This document shows positions 27,426 through 35,731 of a stretch of DNA of 64,000 nt, piece after piece. Each line of letters starts with the position of its first letter. Position 1 is the stretch's first letter. The stretch is from Streptomyces sp. CB02980. GTDB lineage: Bacteria; Actinomycetota; Actinomycetes; Streptomycetales; Streptomycetaceae. The position numbers were made by a program, and so were the translations under genes. The notes below the pieces were generated by a model, which ran no database searches, was not told the DNA's origin, and saw only the letters and a list, made by a program, of their open reading frames with translations. The stretch spans positions 1 through 64,000 of the forward strand of contig NZ_JACSCH020000020.1 in the NCBI RefSeq assembly GCF_014451325.2, given 5' to 3'.

Positions 27426-28940
27426 GTGACCGAAGGGGATGTGGGGGGTCCGGGGTGGAATGTCCGTGCGGTGCGCGAGACTGGCGGGGTGGCTCCTCCG
27501 ACTGACGACACCGACGGCTCCGATGACACCGACGGCTCCGACCTGACCGCATCGACGGGTTCGGGCGGATCGACCGGGCCGACTGGATCGACCGTACCGA
27601 CCGGACCGACTGGATCGACCGGACCGACTGGATCGACTGGATCGGCAGGGCCGGTCGCCTCGACCGGATCGGCCGGGTCCGTCGCCTCCGCGGCGCCGGG
27701 CGGCAGAGGCGACGGCGGCGGCCCCGCGCCCGTGTCCGCCGCCCAGGAGGCCCGGATGCCGCGGTGGCTGCCACGCGCGATCGTCCTGGCCCTCGCGCTC
27801 TACGCCGTCTTCCTCCTCGGCAACTGGGCCTTCCACCAGCTCGTCGGGCTCCTCGTCAACATCCTGCTCGCCTTCTTCCTCGCCCTCGCCATCGAACCGG
27901 CGGTCGGGCGCATGGCGGCGCGCGGGATGCGCCGGGGGCTCGCCACCTTCCTCGTCTTCTTCGCCGTCCTGATCTTCAGCGTCGGCTTCGTCGTCCTCCT
28001 GGGGTCGATGCTCGCCGGCCAGATCGTGGACATGGTCGAGAACTTCCCCAAGTACCTCGACTCGCTGATCAACTGGATCAACCAGAACTTCCACACGGAC
28101 CTGTCGCGGGTCGAGGTCCAGGACAGCGTCCTGAGCTCCGACTGGCTGCAGAAGTACGTCCAGAACAGTGCGTCCGGCGTTCTCGACGTCTCCGCCACCG
28201 TCCTCGGCGGCCTGTTCCGGCTGCTGATGATCTTCCTGTTCTCGTTCTACTTCGCGGCCGACGGGCCCCGGCTGCGGCGCGCGCTCTGCTCCGTCCTGCC
28301 GCCCGCCCGGCAGACCGAGGTGCTGCGGGCCTGGGAGATCGCGGTCGACAAGACCGGCGGCTACCTGTACTCGCGCGGGCTCATGGCCCTCATCTCCGGT
28401 GTCGCGCACTTCGTGCTCTTCGAGATCCTCGGCGTGCCGTACGCGCCCGCGCTCGCGGTGTGGGTCGGTCTGGTCTCGCAGTTCATCCCGACCATCGGTA
28501 CCTATCTGGCCGGCGCACTGCCGATGCTGCTCGCCTTCACCGTGAACCCCTGGTACGCGCTGTGGGTGCTCGGCTTCGTCGTGATCTACCAGCAGTTCGA
28601 GAACTACCTGCTCCAGCCGAAGCTCACGTCGAAGACGGTGGACATCCACCCTGCGGTCGCCTTCGGTTCGGTCATCGCGGGGACGGCGCTGCTCGGCGTC
28701 GTCGGCGCGCTGATCGCCATCCCGGCCGTCGCCACCCTCCAGGCCTTCCTCGGTGCCTATGTGAAGCGGTACGACGTGACGGACGACCCGCGCGTCCACG
28801 GTCACCGGCGGTACGGGGAGGCCGTGGTCGCGCGGCTGCAGAAGGCCCTTCACCACAAGAAGGAGAAGGAGAGGGAGGCCGCTCAGGATCCTTCGGCCGA
28901 GGAGCCCGGGGCCGGGCAGTCCCCGCCCGAGGATTCCTGA
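27426..28940 (+). CDS. AI-2E family transporter (TqsA/PerM-like permease)
   Basis: A 504-residue membrane permease with about eight hydrophobic segments. The AI-2E family pattern is clear (NILLAFFLALAIEP, GLVSQFIPTIGTYLAGALP, YQQFENYLLQPKL, then GVVGALIAIPAVA). Members export small molecules or ions; the substrate is unknown here. The first 100 residues are low complexity, with a collagen-like Gly-Ser-Thr-Gly-Pro repeat, then the membrane part starts near 112. The start is uncertain: GTG at 27426 or 27489, neither with a strong ribosome site. The C-terminus is charged and cytoplasmic. Confidence 0.85.
   Translation: MTEGDVGGPGWNVRAVRETGGVAPPTDDTDGSDDTDGSDLTASTGSGGSTGPTGSTVPTGPTGSTGPTGSTGSAGPVASTGSAGSVASAAPGGRGDGGGPAPVSAAQEARMPRWLPRAIVLALALYAVFLLGNWAFHQLVGLLVNILLAFFLALAIEPAVGRMAARGMRRGLATFLVFFAVLIFSVGFVVLLGSMLAGQIVDMVENFPKYLDSLINWINQNFHTDLSRVEVQDSVLSSDWLQKYVQNSASGVLDVSATVLGGLFRLLMIFLFSFYFAADGPRLRRALCSVLPPARQTEVLRAWEIAVDKTGGYLYSRGLMALISGVAHFVLFEILGVPYAPALAVWVGLVSQFIPTIGTYLAGALPMLLAFTVNPWYALWVLGFVVIYQQFENYLLQPKLTSKTVDIHPAVAFGSVIAGTALLGVVGALIAIPAVATLQAFLGAYVKRYDVTDDPRVHGHRRYGEAVVARLQKALHHKKEKEREAAQDPSAEEPGAGQSPPEDS
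27552..27650. repeat. 18-base tandem repeat in permease N-terminus
   Basis: Imperfect copies of GGATCGACCGGACCGACT encode Gly-Ser-Thr-Gly-Pro-Thr repeats. It lies in the non-conserved N-terminal tail of the AI-2E permease. Confidence 0.8.
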
Positions 28941-29032
28941 GCCTGCGCCTCGGGGGATTCCTGAACCTGCGCCTCAGGGGACTCGTGAGCCCGCGCCTCG
29001 GGGGACTCCTGAGCCTGCCCCTCAGAGGTACG
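28937..29032. repeat. Four 24-base tandem repeats
   Basis: Four copies of a unit like CTGAGCCTGCGCCTCGGGGG plus four bases run from the AI-2E stop codon into the 3' end of the convergent cydB gene. Read in the AI-2E frame every copy contributes an in-frame TGA, so the array is a string of four stops at 24-base spacing. Confidence 0.9.
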
Positions 29033-29801
29033 ACGGCCCGGTGACCCGGTGCCGGAAGGCGTGCCAGATCCACGCCTGGACGGCCACGAGCAACGGCGTG
29101 ACGACCAGCAGGGCGGGTACGAGCAGGCCGAGCGTGGCGGGGGACGCCGCCCGCTCGGCCAGCGGCAGCGCGGTGCCCGCCCAGAGCGGCAGCCCGCCCA
29201 TCAGGACCGCGGTGAGCGCGAAGGACTGCCAGGGGCGCCCGGCGCGTCCGACGAGCCTGCGGGCGCGCTCGTACGGCAGTCCCGTGAGCCGGAGCGTGGC
29301 GAAACCGAGCCCGTGCGCGGCGAACAGCGCGGCCACGGCGAGCGCGGTGAGGAGGGCCGTCGCGCCGGTCGCCGGCGCGTAGGGCCGCCCGGTGAGCAGG
29401 GCCGTGAGCAGCCACCCCCAGGACAGTGCGACGGCCCAGCTCCCGCAGGTCACCGCCGCGTCGCAGGCGGCGCGCCAGCGCGGACCCGGACCGTGGCCGC
29501 GGGACCAGAGGCCCGCGTCGCGGACGATCCAGCCGGTCAGCAGGGCCACGAGGACCGGGAACTGGCCGCTCAGGAGCTCGCCTTCGAGCGCGGGGAAGCA
29601 GCCGACGAGGACGCCGACGGTGGCCACGAGCCAGACCTCGTTGCCCAGGAAGAACGGGGCGAACGAGGCGAGGACCAGCCGCCGCTCGCGGTCGTTCCGG
29701 CCGAGCCAGGGCGTGAGCATGCCGGTGCCGATGTCCGCCCCGGCGAGGACGAACCAGCCCGCTGCGAAGAAGGCGAGCAGGGCGATGGCCAGGGTCTCCA
29801 C
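29022..29801 (-). CDS. cydB: Cytochrome bd oxidase subunit II, short form
   Basis: A 259-residue CydB-family membrane protein. The family start is clear (AGADIGTGMLTPWLGR, then FAPFFLGNEVWL) and so is the C-terminus (VAVQAWIWHAFRHRVTG), but it is about 70 residues shorter than usual CydB; I count seven membrane helices, with the loss in the middle. With CydA it would form a quinol oxidase that works at low oxygen. The GTG at 29801 gives the usual N-terminus. It follows cydA by 65 bases on the same strand. No cydCD assembly genes are in the window. Confidence 0.82.
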   Translation of the reverse strand: METLAIALLAFFAAGWFVLAGADIGTGMLTPWLGRNDRERRLVLASFAPFFLGNEVWLVATVGVLVGCFPALEGELLSGQFPVLVALLTGWIVRDAGLWSRGHGPGPRWRAACDAAVTCGSWAVALSWGWLLTALLTGRPYAPATGATALLTALAVAALFAAHGLGFATLRLTGLPYERARRLVGRAGRPWQSFALTAVLMGGLPLWAGTALPLAERAASPATLGLLVPALLVVTPLLVAVQAWIWHAFRHRVTGPSYL

Positions 29802-29866
29802 GGGGGCTCCTCGGGCTTTCCTGGGGGAGGGAGAGGGGAGGTGAGGTGATGGGGGGAGCGGACGGT

Positions 29867-31213
29867 TCAGTAGCGGGGGGCCGGGAGGGCGTCGGCCGGG
29901 TCGGGTGTTCCGCCGTCGCCGTCGCCGTCGCCGTCGTTCCCGTCCCTGTCCCTGTCCCCGCCCCTGTCCACGGTGGGCCTTTCGTCGTGGCCGAGGCCGG
30001 CGTCGACCGGGCCCCGGCGGGCGTGGCGGGTGAGGAGCCAGGCGTTGAGGACGACGAGCAGGACGAAGACGGTGGTGAAGACGGTGAGGGAGAGACGCAT
30101 GGTGCCGGGGGAGAGATCCGAGACCGCGTCCTCCGTCTTCAGCAGTCCGTAGACCACCCAGGGCTGCCGCCCGGACTCCCGGAACACCCAGCCGCTGATC
30201 ATCGCGATGTACGGCAGCGGGACGGCCGCCATCAGGACGAGATGCCACAGGCGGAAGCGGAAGACGACCTTCCTGAAGGCGGCCAGGATCACCCCGGCGA
30301 AGGACAGGTACATCATCAGCGCGAAGCAGATCAGCATCACCAGCGCGCCGCCCCGGGTCCACGCCTCCGAGGGCACGTAGTCACCGGGCCCGAAACGTTC
30401 CGTCAGCTCTGCCTGGACCCGCGCGATCTCCGCGGTCTTCCCGCTGAACACGGCCGACTTCATCGGCTGGAAGGCGTCGAGGACGGCGAACTGCACCCCG
30501 CCGAAGACGGCGGTCACCATCAGCGCGGGCGCCGAGAGGAACACCCCGATCCGCAGGCTGCGGCCGAAGAACTCCCACTCCGGGCTACGCCGGAACAGGT
30601 GGTACGCGCTCACCCCGGCCATGAAGAACCCCGCCGTGAGCAGCGCGCCCGCCACGATGTGGCCGAAGGCGAGCAGCGCGGAGGGGTTGGTCAGCACCGC
30701 GACCGGGTCGTCGAGGACGAGCTCGCCGTTCTCGGAGCCGTACCCCACGGGGTGGTTGAGGAAGCCGTTGGAGACGAGGATCCAGTACGCCGAGACATAG
30801 GCGGTCAGGACGACGATCCAGATCGCCGCCAGGTGGGCCCAGCGGTTGAGCCGGTTCCAGCCGAAGATCCACAGGCCGAGGAAGGTCGACTCGACGAAGA
30901 ACGCCACGATCGTCTCGACGGCGAGCGACGCCCCGAGGATGTTGCCCGCCTCGTGGGTGAGCCCGCTCCACGCCATGCCGAACTGGAACTCCATCACCAG
31001 ACCGGTGACGATGCCGACCGCGTAGTTGATCACGTACAGCTGGCCCCAGAACCGCACCATGCGCGCGTCCAGCGGCTTCCGGCTGAACGTGGCCCGCGTC
31101 TGGAGCACGGCCACGACGGTCGCGAGCCCCAGGGTGAGGGCGACGAAGAGGAAGTGGCCGCCCGCCGTGAGGGCGAACTGCAGCCGTGCGAGATCGAGTA
31201 CGTCCTGGTTCAC
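29867..31213 (-). CDS. cydA: Cytochrome bd oxidase subunit I
   Basis: A 448-residue membrane oxidase subunit with the CydA pattern: LARLQFALTAGGHFLFVALT at the N-terminus with a heme-ligand histidine, the quinol-loop region, and the GRQPW motif (ESGRQPWVVYGLL). It binds the hemes and oxidises quinol. The short Q-loop form is usual in actinobacteria. The C-terminal 45 residues are Asp/Gly/Arg-rich, coded by a GTC/GTCC microsatellite at about 29911-29970, and unlikely to be functional. The GTG at 31213 starts VNQDVLDLARLQF; the longer frame adds 28 residues without a ribosome site. Confidence 0.9.
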   Translation of the reverse strand: MNQDVLDLARLQFALTAGGHFLFVALTLGLATVVAVLQTRATFSRKPLDARMVRFWGQLYVINYAVGIVTGLVMEFQFGMAWSGLTHEAGNILGASLAVETIVAFFVESTFLGLWIFGWNRLNRWAHLAAIWIVVLTAYVSAYWILVSNGFLNHPVGYGSENGELVLDDPVAVLTNPSALLAFGHIVAGALLTAGFFMAGVSAYHLFRRSPEWEFFGRSLRIGVFLSAPALMVTAVFGGVQFAVLDAFQPMKSAVFSGKTAEIARVQAELTERFGPGDYVPSEAWTRGGALVMLICFALMMYLSFAGVILAAFRKVVFRFRLWHLVLMAAVPLPYIAMISGWVFRESGRQPWVVYGLLKTEDAVSDLSPGTMRLSLTVFTTVFVLLVVLNAWLLTRHARRGPVDAGLGHDERPTVDRGGDRDRDGNDGDGDGDGGTPDPADALPAPRY

Positions 31214-31378
31214 CCGATCAGCGTCGGCGTACGGTCGGGGACCTGGCGTCACCCCCGGGTGGACAGTGGCCGTACCCCAGCGGTTGCGCCTCCCCACGCG
31301 CGCGTACCCCGTGAGTTGTGCCGAGCGGTTCCCGCCACCTAGGGGTGGGGACGCCGCAGAAGGGGCGCCGGCCCTCGG

Positions 31379-32047
31379 TCAGGCAAGCCAGCCCGGCGTG
31401 ATCATCCCCGACTCGTACGCCAGGATCACCAGCTGCGCCCGGTCCCGTACGGCCAGCTTGGTCATGATCCTGCTGACATGGGTCTTCGCGGTCGCGGGGG
31501 ACAGGACGAGGCGGCCGGCGATCTCGTCGTTCGAGAGCCCGGCGCCCACCAGGCCGAGGACCTCGCGCTCCCGCTCGGTGAGGGCGTTGAGCCGGGGGCT
31601 CGGGTCCGGCTGCCGGTCGGCCCGGCCCGCGAACTCGGCGATCAGACGGCGGGTCACGGCCGGGGCGATCAGGGCGTCACCGCGCGCCACGACCCGTACC
31701 GCGTGCAGCAGTTCCATCGGCTCGGTGTCCTTCACCAGGAAGCCCGACGCGCCCGCGCGGAGCGCCCCGTACACATGGTCGTCCGCGTCGAAGGTGGTCA
31801 GGATGACCACCCGTACCCCTTCGAGCCGCTCGTCGGCGGTGATGCGGCGGGTGGCTTCGAGGCCGTCGAGGACCGGCATGCGGATGTCCATCAGGACCAC
31901 GTCCGGGCGCAGTTCGCGGGCGAGCGCGATCGCCTGCTCCCCGTCCCCGGCCTCGCCGACGACCTGGAGATCCTCCTCGTCGGAGAGGATCGACCGGAAG
32001 CCGGCCCGGACCAGGGTCTGGTCGTCGGCGAGCACGACACGGATCAT
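31379..32047 (-). CDS. NarL/LuxR family response regulator
   Basis: A 222-residue response regulator: receiver (about 3-120, VLADDQTLVRAG, phosphorylated Asp in LMDIRMPVLDG, Lys in FLVKD) and a LuxR-type DNA-binding domain (about 155-215, LTEREREVLGLVGAGLSNDE). Its start overlaps the stop of the upstream kinase gene (ATGA), so the pair is one two-component system. It lies between cydA and the siderophore genes; either could be a target, but nothing in the sequence proves it. Confidence 0.93.
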   Translation of the reverse strand: MIRVVLADDQTLVRAGFRSILSDEEDLQVVGEAGDGEQAIALARELRPDVVLMDIRMPVLDGLEATRRITADERLEGVRVVILTTFDADDHVYGALRAGASGFLVKDTEPMELLHAVRVVARGDALIAPAVTRRLIAEFAGRADRQPDPSPRLNALTEREREVLGLVGAGLSNDEIAGRLVLSPATAKTHVSRIMTKLAVRDRAQLVILAYESGMITPGWLA

Positions 32048-33417
32048 CGGGGGTCCCTCTCGGACGCGTCGCTGTCGGACGCGGTGGGTTCGGACGCGGT
32101 GGGTTCGGGCGTGGTCGGTTCGGACGCGGTGGGTCCGGGTGCGGTGGGTTCGGGTGTGCTGGGTTCGGGCGTGGTCGGTTCGCGCGGGCCGGCTTCGGAC
32201 GTGCTTGGTTCGGGCGGGCCGGGTTGTGAGAGCGGCAGTCGCGCGTCCACCAGGAAGCCGCCGTCGTCCCCGTTCTCGGCGGTCAGTTCGCCGCCGAACG
32301 CACGGGCCCGCTCGGCCATGCCCCGGATACCGCTGCCGAGGGGACGCCCCTCCGGCGCGCCCTCGCCGTCGTCCGCGATCCGCAGCCGCACCGCGTCCGC
32401 GCCCCAGTCGAGGGTGATACAGACGGTCCTCGCGCCCGCGTACCGGGTGACGTTCGTCAGCGACTCCTGCACGATCCGGTACGCGGCCAGGTCGACGGGC
32501 GGCGGAAGGGGCACGGGCGTGCCCGTGACGTCCGTACGGACATCGAGACCCGCACTGCGCGCGCGTGCGGCGAGATCGCCGAGGAGCGCGAGACCCGAGG
32601 ACGACGGGGCCGTGGGCGTCGGCTCGTCGGCGCTGCGCAGCACCCCGAGGGTGGCCCGCAGCTCGCGCAGCGCGTCCTTGCTGGTGGACTTCACCGCCTC
32701 CAGGGCCTCGGTGGCGGTGGCGAGCCCGGCCTCCGGGGCGGGCCCCTTGCCGAGGCGGTGGAGCGCGGCACCCGACTGGACGTTGATCAGCGAGATGCTG
32801 TGGCCGAGTACGTCGTGCACCTCCCGGGCGATCCTCAGCCGCTCCTCGGTGGCGCTCTGCCGCGCCCGGGCCTCCTGCTCCCGCTCGGCGGCCAGCGCCC
32901 GCTGCTCCACCTCGTGCAGATAGGCGATCCGGGTGCGCTGGGCCCGGCCCACCGCGACGAGGCTGATCAGCCAGCCGGCCAGCATGACGAGCGAGGTGTC
33001 GTCGATCTGCCGGTGCCCCGGCCGCTGCCGGATCTCGCCGAGCCCGACCGCGAGGAGGGTGACGGCGGCCAGTGCGACGGCGGCGGCGAAGCGGCCCTCC
33101 GCGGCGGCCGTGTACAGCGCGAGCGCGAAGGCGATCATCAGCGGGCCGTCCTGGGCGGACAGCGGGTAGTAGACGACGCAGGCGAGCAGCGTGACGACGG
33201 AGACGGCGACCGGCTGCCGCCGCCGGAAGTACAGGGCCCCGCACCCGATCAGGATCAGCACCCAGCCGAGCACCGTACGGACGGTGGGCTCGCTCGCGTA
33301 CTGCGCGGAGACGAGCGTCCAGACGGCGACGACGAGCAGGACGACACCCGCCACGACGGCATCGGCGGCCCGTGGCGAAAGACGCCCGCCGCCCGGGGAA
33401 CGGAGGGGGAGGGGCAT
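32044..33417 (-). CDS. NarL-type sensor histidine kinase
   Basis: A 457-residue membrane kinase with four to five N-terminal hydrophobic segments (about 18-155), a coiled coil, a HisKA_3 domain with the phospho-acceptor in REVHDVLGHS, and a degenerate-type HATPase (YRIVQESLTNVTRY, then GSGIRGMAERARAFGG). The C-terminal 50 residues are pentapeptide repeats of the type EPTA/EPTT and are probably disordered. The ATG at 33417 has GGAGGGGGAGGGGC just upstream. It is translationally coupled to the response regulator downstream. Confidence 0.92.
   Translation of the reverse strand: MPLPLRSPGGGRLSPRAADAVVAGVVLLVVAVWTLVSAQYASEPTVRTVLGWVLILIGCGALYFRRRQPVAVSVVTLLACVVYYPLSAQDGPLMIAFALALYTAAAEGRFAAAVALAAVTLLAVGLGEIRQRPGHRQIDDTSLVMLAGWLISLVAVGRAQRTRIAYLHEVEQRALAAEREQEARARQSATEERLRIAREVHDVLGHSISLINVQSGAALHRLGKGPAPEAGLATATEALEAVKSTSKDALRELRATLGVLRSADEPTPTAPSSSGLALLGDLAARARSAGLDVRTDVTGTPVPLPPPVDLAAYRIVQESLTNVTRYAGARTVCITLDWGADAVRLRIADDGEGAPEGRPLGSGIRGMAERARAFGGELTAENGDDGGFLVDARLPLSQPGPPEPSTSEAGPREPTTPEPSTPEPTAPGPTASEPTTPEPTASEPTASDSDASERDPR
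32065..32184. repeat. 15-base repeat coding kinase tail
   Basis: Eight imperfect 15-base units (GTGGTCGGTTCGGGC type on the plus strand) encode pentapeptides such as PEPTA and SEPTA at the C-terminus of the kinase. Confidence 0.8.
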
Positions 33418-33489
33418 GCGTCGAAGGATAGGCGGGGGACGGTTCGTGGGGGGCGGCAGCGTGCGGGCCGACGGGCTTGGGGGGCTTCG

Positions 33490-34002
33490 ATGATGTTCGG
33501 GTACTCGGACGAGTGGTGGGCGTTGCTGTTCGTGCCCGTGGTGCTGTGGGTGCCGTTCGGGCCCTTCGTCATGGGGGGAATGGGGGTGTGGTGCGCCCGG
33601 CGGCCCGGGTGGTGGCCGCGACTGTGGTCGGTGCTGCTGCCGCTGGTGCCGGTCGCGGTCTCGGCGACCGCGATCATTCTGCCCACGGACACGTGGGACG
33701 AGCCCACCCACGGTGAGGACGTGCTTGGTTACGTCCTCGTGTACGTCCTGGGGATCACCGTGCTGCCCTGGGCGCTGGGGTACGGGATCACTCGGGTGGT
33801 GCGGGGGGTGCGGGCGCGCCGGGGGCGGGGTCGGGGGCCGGAGCGGGGGTCGGAGCCGGAGCCGGAGCGGGAGCCGATGCGGGAGCCGATGCGGGACCAG
33901 GACCAGGACCTGGGCCTGGACCTGGGCCTGGACCTGGGCCAGGACCTGGGCCAGGACCTGGGCCAGGACCTGGGCGAGGGCCTGGGCCGTACGGAGTCCT
34001 AG
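33490..34002 (+). CDS. Small membrane protein with Asp-Leu-Gly repeat tail
   Basis: A 170-residue protein I do not recognise. Three hydrophobic segments lie at about 9-35, 45-65 and 78-98, then a basic stretch (RRGRGRG), then Glu-Pro repeats and a tail of Asp-Leu-Gly-Gln/Leu tetrapeptides coded by a 12-base tandem repeat. The gene is divergent from the kinase gene and its stop overlaps that of the convergent siderophore synthetase. The first two codons are both ATG. The membrane part supports a real gene; the tail is repeat-driven and may vary between strains. Confidence 0.6.
   Translation: MMFGYSDEWWALLFVPVVLWVPFGPFVMGGMGVWCARRPGWWPRLWSVLLPLVPVAVSATAIILPTDTWDEPTHGEDVLGYVLVYVLGITVLPWALGYGITRVVRGVRARRGRGRGPERGSEPEPEREPMREPMRDQDQDLGLDLGLDLGQDLGQDLGQDLGEGLGRTES
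33895..33990. repeat. 12-base tandem repeat (Asp-Leu-Gly-Gln)
   Basis: About seven copies of GACCTGGGCCAG or GACCTGGGCCTG, in frame, at the 3' end of the small membrane protein gene. Copy-number change keeps the reading frame. Confidence 0.9.
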
Positions 34003-35684
34003 GCGGTCATGAGGGGGTTGGGCACCGGGAGGTAGTGGGGCGCGGTGCCCTCCGCGCGGAGCCAGCGGGAGAGCAGGTTGGCCTTGCCGGGGACGGTGGG
34101 GGAGTCGAGCAGGGCCTTGACGTCGGGGAGCGCGGGCAGCCGGCCGCCCCGTTCGAACTCGGCGCGGGCCATCGCCCACAGCGCGGGGGCGGAACCCGGG
34201 AAGCGGTGGGTGAGGGCGCCGGCGATCTCGGAGAGGTTGTTGACGACGAGGCAGTACACGAGCCTCCGCCAGGCCGCCGTACGGGGCATCTCGGGGATCG
34301 TCTTGGCGCCCTCCGCGTCGCGGAAGACGGACTGGACGGGGGTGCCGTGGGCGTCCACGGCGATCAGGGTGTTCTGTAGATGGCACTCCACGACGACGCC
34401 GAAGCGGGCGAACGCCTCCAGGACGGGCGCCACGACGCACCGCAGATACGCCGCCCACCAGGGCCGGGGGTCGGCGATCCGGTCGAGGGGGTTCCCGGGG
34501 AAGCCCTCCGCGAGCGCGGCGGTCAGCACGGCGGTCGAGCCCAGGGCCAGGTGCCGGTCGAGGCCGTCCCGGACGAGGACGGCGCAGGTCTCGAAGAGGC
34601 CGTCCACCGTGCGGTAGCCGCGGTCGCTGAGCCAGGACGCCGGGCCGCCCATGGCGGCGAAGGCGGCGCTCACGACGGGGTCGGTACGGCGGACCTGGAG
34701 CAGCTCGTGGCGTCGCATCCGGCGGATGTCGTTGGTGATCCGGACGTCGAGACTGAACTTGAGGAACATGTCCCCGGTTCCGGTGCTCCGCGCGTCCCCG
34801 GGAAGGTGCAGAGTGCGGACCGAGGCGGTCGGCCGGGCGGCCCTCGGCGTGACGCCCAGGCGGACGAGGCGGCCTTCGGCGAAGGCGGCACGCACGCGCG
34901 TGGCGCGGTCGGAGAGCGCGAGCTGCCAGGGGTGGGCCGGCAGCAGGCGGTAGCCCGGGGGCGCTTCGCCGAGGGTGTCCAGGGCCCGGGTGTCACCGTC
35001 CTCGACCACCGCGTCCTCGCGTACGCCGAGCAGGACGAGCGGGAACTGGGCGTACGCCTCGGGCGCGTAGCGCAGCCAGTCGGCAGCCGGGCCCTCGCCC
35101 ATGCGCGCCTTGGGGGCCGGGTGGTACGGGTGGCCCATGACCAGCGCCTGTTCGGAGCGCAGCCAGGGGTCCTCGGGCGGCGCCACGCGGGCGCGTGCGG
35201 CCAGCACGGCCTGGACGGCGGTGCGGCTGGCGGCCATCTCGGCGGCCAGGGCGGGGTTGGCGCGCCCGGTGGAGGCGTACATCTCCTGGACGGCGACGTC
35301 GACGAGCTCCGCGTGACGGAGGAGCCGCCAGCCGCGGCCCGTCCACAGCTCGGGGGAGGAGGGGCGGTGGCCGGGGCGGACGCGCAGGAAGCGGCCGCTG
35401 ACGCGCAGGCGGTGGACGGCGTACGGGGTGGTGCCGCCACTTCGGGGTGGGCCCGCGGGCACCTCCGCGGGCGGGCCCGCGGGTGCCGGCGTGGACAGGC
35501 CCGCGGGTGCCTCCGTGGACAGGCCTGCGGGTGCCTCCGTGGGCAGTCCCACAGACGGGTCCGCGGGTGGGTCCGCGGGTGGGTCCGCGGGGGTGTCAGC
35601 CGCCGGGTCCGCGGCCTCCCGGAGCAGGCAGTTGAGCAGGGGCGTCACCGCCAGTGCGTCGGCGGTCCGCGCGAGTGTGTTCAT
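33999..35684 (-). CDS. IucA/IucC family NIS siderophore synthetase
   Basis: A 561-residue NRPS-independent siderophore synthetase that joins a polyamine or hydroxylamine to a carboxylic acid with ATP. Family motifs are present: GHPYHPAPKARMG, LLPAHPWQ, FLKFSLDVRITNDIRR and ECHLQN, with the FhuF-like C-terminal half. Residues about 26-80 are an inserted Pro/Ala/Gly-rich repeat. The gene is divergent from a second NIS synthetase after only 47 bases, so the two probably act in one pathway. No hydroxylase, decarboxylase or ferric-siderophore transporter lies nearby in this window. Confidence 0.9.
   Translation of the reverse strand: MNTLARTADALAVTPLLNCLLREAADPAADTPADPPADPPADPSVGLPTEAPAGLSTEAPAGLSTPAPAGPPAEVPAGPPRSGGTTPYAVHRLRVSGRFLRVRPGHRPSSPELWTGRGWRLLRHAELVDVAVQEMYASTGRANPALAAEMAASRTAVQAVLAARARVAPPEDPWLRSEQALVMGHPYHPAPKARMGEGPAADWLRYAPEAYAQFPLVLLGVREDAVVEDGDTRALDTLGEAPPGYRLLPAHPWQLALSDRATRVRAAFAEGRLVRLGVTPRAARPTASVRTLHLPGDARSTGTGDMFLKFSLDVRITNDIRRMRRHELLQVRRTDPVVSAAFAAMGGPASWLSDRGYRTVDGLFETCAVLVRDGLDRHLALGSTAVLTAALAEGFPGNPLDRIADPRPWWAAYLRCVVAPVLEAFARFGVVVECHLQNTLIAVDAHGTPVQSVFRDAEGAKTIPEMPRTAAWRRLVYCLVVNNLSEIAGALTHRFPGSAPALWAMARAEFERGGRLPALPDVKALLDSPTVPGKANLLSRWLRAEGTAPHYLPVPNPLMTA
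35452..35610. repeat. Pro/Ala/Gly-coding repeats in NIS synthetase
   Basis: Degenerate tandem copies of units such as CCGCGGGTGGGT and GGTGCCTCCGTGGACAGGCC code for the Pro/Ala/Gly insert near the N-terminus of the synthetase. The family does not need this insert. Confidence 0.75.
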
Positions 35685-35702
35685 CGCCTTCAGTATGTGT
35701 GG

Positions 35703-35720
35703 ATCGCGTTCGACCGCGAT
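35703..35720. promoter_or_regulatory. Palindrome between divergent NIS genes
   Basis: ATCGCG-T-TCGA-C-CGCGAT is palindromic at 16 of 18 positions and sits in the centre of the 47-base gap between the two divergent synthetase genes, where one bound protein could control both. It does not match the actinobacterial iron-box consensus (TTAGGT ... ACCTAA). Confidence 0.5.
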
Positions 35721-35731
35721 AGAACAACCGT

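Noticed and set aside
31300..31345. Possible Rex site upstream of cydA (TTGTG half)
   Set aside because: Only one half-site is present; the expected TTCACAA partner is missing.
35690..35731. Iron box between the divergent NIS genes
   Set aside because: No TTAGGT ... ACCTAA match. The palindrome seen there is of another type.
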